7,330 nucleotides of DNA from CAZUHK01 sp964620345 (GTDB lineage Bacteria; Planctomycetota; Phycisphaerae; Phycisphaerales; Zrk34), in contig CAZUHK010000158.1 of NCBI GenBank assembly GCA_964620345.1, positions 1-7,330 of the forward strand, given 5' to 3'. The translations under genes were made by a program, and so were the position numbers. Positions 6,170-7,330 of the stretch are shown here, piece by piece; within the stretch, counting starts at the first letter, position 1; each line of letters starts with the position of its first letter. The notes beneath the pieces were generated by a model that was not told the DNA's origin, made no database searches, and worked only from the letters and a program-made list of their open reading frames with translations.

Positions 6170-6176
6170 CGGAGCA

Positions 6177-7295
6177 ATGGTTCAGTTCCTGCTGCGGGGC
6201 ATCTTCATCGTCATGGCCGCGGCCGTCGGAGCGCTGTACGCCGCTCAGACGTTCACCACGTCGGTCGGCGGCTTCGTCGCGGTGATCGTCGGCGCGATCG
6301 GCGTGGCCGCGGCGATCATTCTGGCCGATGTCCTGACGCCCGAAAAACGTCTCTCAGCCATCTCGGGCCTGTTCCTGGGCCTGATCGTCGGCATGCTCGC
6401 GACCTTTGCCCTCTCCTTCCTGGTCGACTACGTGCAGTTCGTCGCGCTGGACCTTGTGGAAACCCAGGACGAGGCCGAGGCGATGGTCACCCTCTTCCAG
6501 GGCCTGAAGGTGCTCATCGGCGTGGTGTGCGTGTTCGTCGCGACCACGCTGATCCTGCAGACCAAGGACGACTTCCGCTTCGTGATCCCCTACGTGGAAT
6601 TCGCCAAGCAGATCCGCGGCACCCGGCCGATGCTGCTGGACACCTCGGCGATCATCGACGGCCGCGTGCTGGACATCGCCCAGACGCAGATCCTCGCGGG
6701 CCTGATCGTCGTGCCGCGGTTCGTGCTCAACGAATTGCAGACGATCTCCGACTCGGCCGACAAGCTCAAACGCGGCCGCGGCCGGCGCGGGCTGGATATT
6801 TTAACCAAGCTTCAGAATTCGCCCGTGGTCGACGTGAGCATCGAGGACGCCGACGCCGAGGGCGCCACGGTCGATCAGCAACTGGTATCGCTGGCCCAGG
6901 ACATGCACGCCCGGCTGGTGACGACCGACTTCAACCTGACCAAGATCGCCGAGGTGCGCGGGGTGGATGTGATCAACATCAACTCGCTGGCCGAGGCGCT
7001 GCGGCCGGTCGTGCTGCCAGGCGAGCCGATGTCCGTCGAGATCATCAAGGCCGGCGAAAGCCCGGGCCAGGGCGTGGGCTACCTCGAAGATGGCACGATG
7101 GTTGTCGTGGAAAACGCCCGCGACCGCGTGGGCCAGACGATCGACCTGACCGTCACGAGCGTGCTGCAGACCTCGGCGGGGCGCATGATTTTCGGCCGCC
7201 CCGTCGACCCGGCCAACCGGCCCGATGCCCAGGACCCAACCCACCGCCGCGCCCGGCCTCGCGCCGGCAGCACCGGCGCCGGCCAATCGCGATAG
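6177..7295 (+). CDS. Membrane-anchored PIN-TRAM domain protein, YacL family
   Basis: A 372-residue protein with the same layout as Bacillus subtilis YacL: four N-terminal membrane helices (about 4-23, 30-52, 60-83, 108-128), then a cytoplasmic PIN nuclease-fold domain and a TRAM domain. The PIN domain (about 151-275) keeps the acidic metal-binding residues: D155 in LLDTSAIIDGR, E186 in VLNELQ, D233 in VDQQL and D251 in TTDFN. It is therefore likely to be a competent RNase. The TRAM domain (about 280-342), with GQGVGYLEDGTMVVV at 298-312, is a small RNA-binding fold. The final 30 residues form a basic, Pro/Arg-rich tail. The substrate in the cell is not known to me; an RNA-processing or decay role at the membrane is inferred. 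Start chosen at 6177 because of the ribosome binding site. It is divergent from trigger factor. A gene probably follows immediately, and in several bacteria the neighbour is the isoprenoid gene ispD. Confidence 0.93.
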   Translation: MVQFLLRGIFIVMAAAVGALYAAQTFTTSVGGFVAVIVGAIGVAAAIILADVLTPEKRLSAISGLFLGLIVGMLATFALSFLVDYVQFVALDLVETQDEAEAMVTLFQGLKVLIGVVCVFVATTLILQTKDDFRFVIPYVEFAKQIRGTRPMLLDTSAIIDGRVLDIAQTQILAGLIVVPRFVLNELQTISDSADKLKRGRGRRGLDILTKLQNSPVVDVSIEDADAEGATVDQQLVSLAQDMHARLVTTDFNLTKIAEVRGVDVININSLAEALRPVVLPGEPMSVEIIKAGESPGQGVGYLEDGTMVVVENARDRVGQTIDLTVTSVLQTSAGRMIFGRPVDPANRPDAQDPTHRRARPRAGSTGAGQSR

Positions 7296-7324
7296 ACCCC
7301 AACCCACCACGCCCCACGCACACC

Positions 7325-7329
7325 AGGAG
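7325..7329 (+). promoter_or_regulatory. Ribosome binding site of a gene beyond the window
   Basis: AGGAG, the strongest Shine-Dalgarno-like sequence in the window, lies one base from the right end and 30 bases after the PIN-TRAM stop codon. No terminator is visible between, so a + strand gene probably starts just outside and is co-transcribed. Confidence 0.5.
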
Positions 7330-7330
7330 C

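Noticed and set aside
6126..6176. Alternative earlier ATG for the PIN-TRAM protein
   Set aside because: No ribosome binding site, adds a polar stretch before the first helix, and may lie upstream of the transcription start.
6808..6822. HindIII (aagctt) and EcoRI (gaattc) sites almost adjacent, reminiscent of a vector junction
   Set aside because: They are in frame inside the PIN domain (KLQNS), and the domain continues normally on both sides, so this is chance.

Overview
This is a GC-rich bacterial window with six supported protein-coding genes and little spare DNA. The gene content points to a Planctomycetota-type bacterium, perhaps class Phycisphaerae: a YacL-type membrane PIN-TRAM protein, a trigger factor with an acidic Pro/Glu N-terminal tail, and a soluble histidine kinase with a cNMP-binding-like input domain. 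That placement is inferred from style and content, since no marker gene such as rRNA is present.

Layout: positions 1-147 hold no gene I can support, only a relatively AT-rich leader. A six-helix membrane protein of unknown function follows (148-837, +). After a 165-base gap with a good sigma-70-type promoter comes a tightly packed operon on the + strand: an SLC13/DASS anion transporter (1003-2478, TTG start), a sensor histidine kinase (2475-3848) and a single-domain response regulator (3845-4327). Both junctions are ATGA stop/start overlaps. The operon converges on trigger factor (4416-5906, -), and the 88 bases between the two stop codons can fold almost entirely into one long nested hairpin. 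Trigger factor is divergent from a membrane-anchored PIN-TRAM protein (6177-7295, +). The 270-base gap between them carries candidate promoters in both directions. A Shine-Dalgarno-like AGGAG sits at the right edge, so another + strand gene probably starts just outside.

How the genes work together: the transporter, kinase and regulator look like one functional unit, in which uptake of an anion (a di- or tricarboxylate or an inorganic oxyanion) is tied to phosphotransfer signalling. The kinase has no membrane segment and its cNMP-like domain lacks the usual phosphate-binding residues. The regulator has no output domain. Both the input signal and the output are therefore open questions, and this is the most interesting unit in the window. 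The second notable point is a trigger factor whose PPIase-domain region contains no aromatic residue at all, which suggests a chaperone without prolyl isomerase activity. Trigger factor and the PIN-TRAM protein are housekeeping genes for protein folding at the ribosome and probably RNA metabolism.
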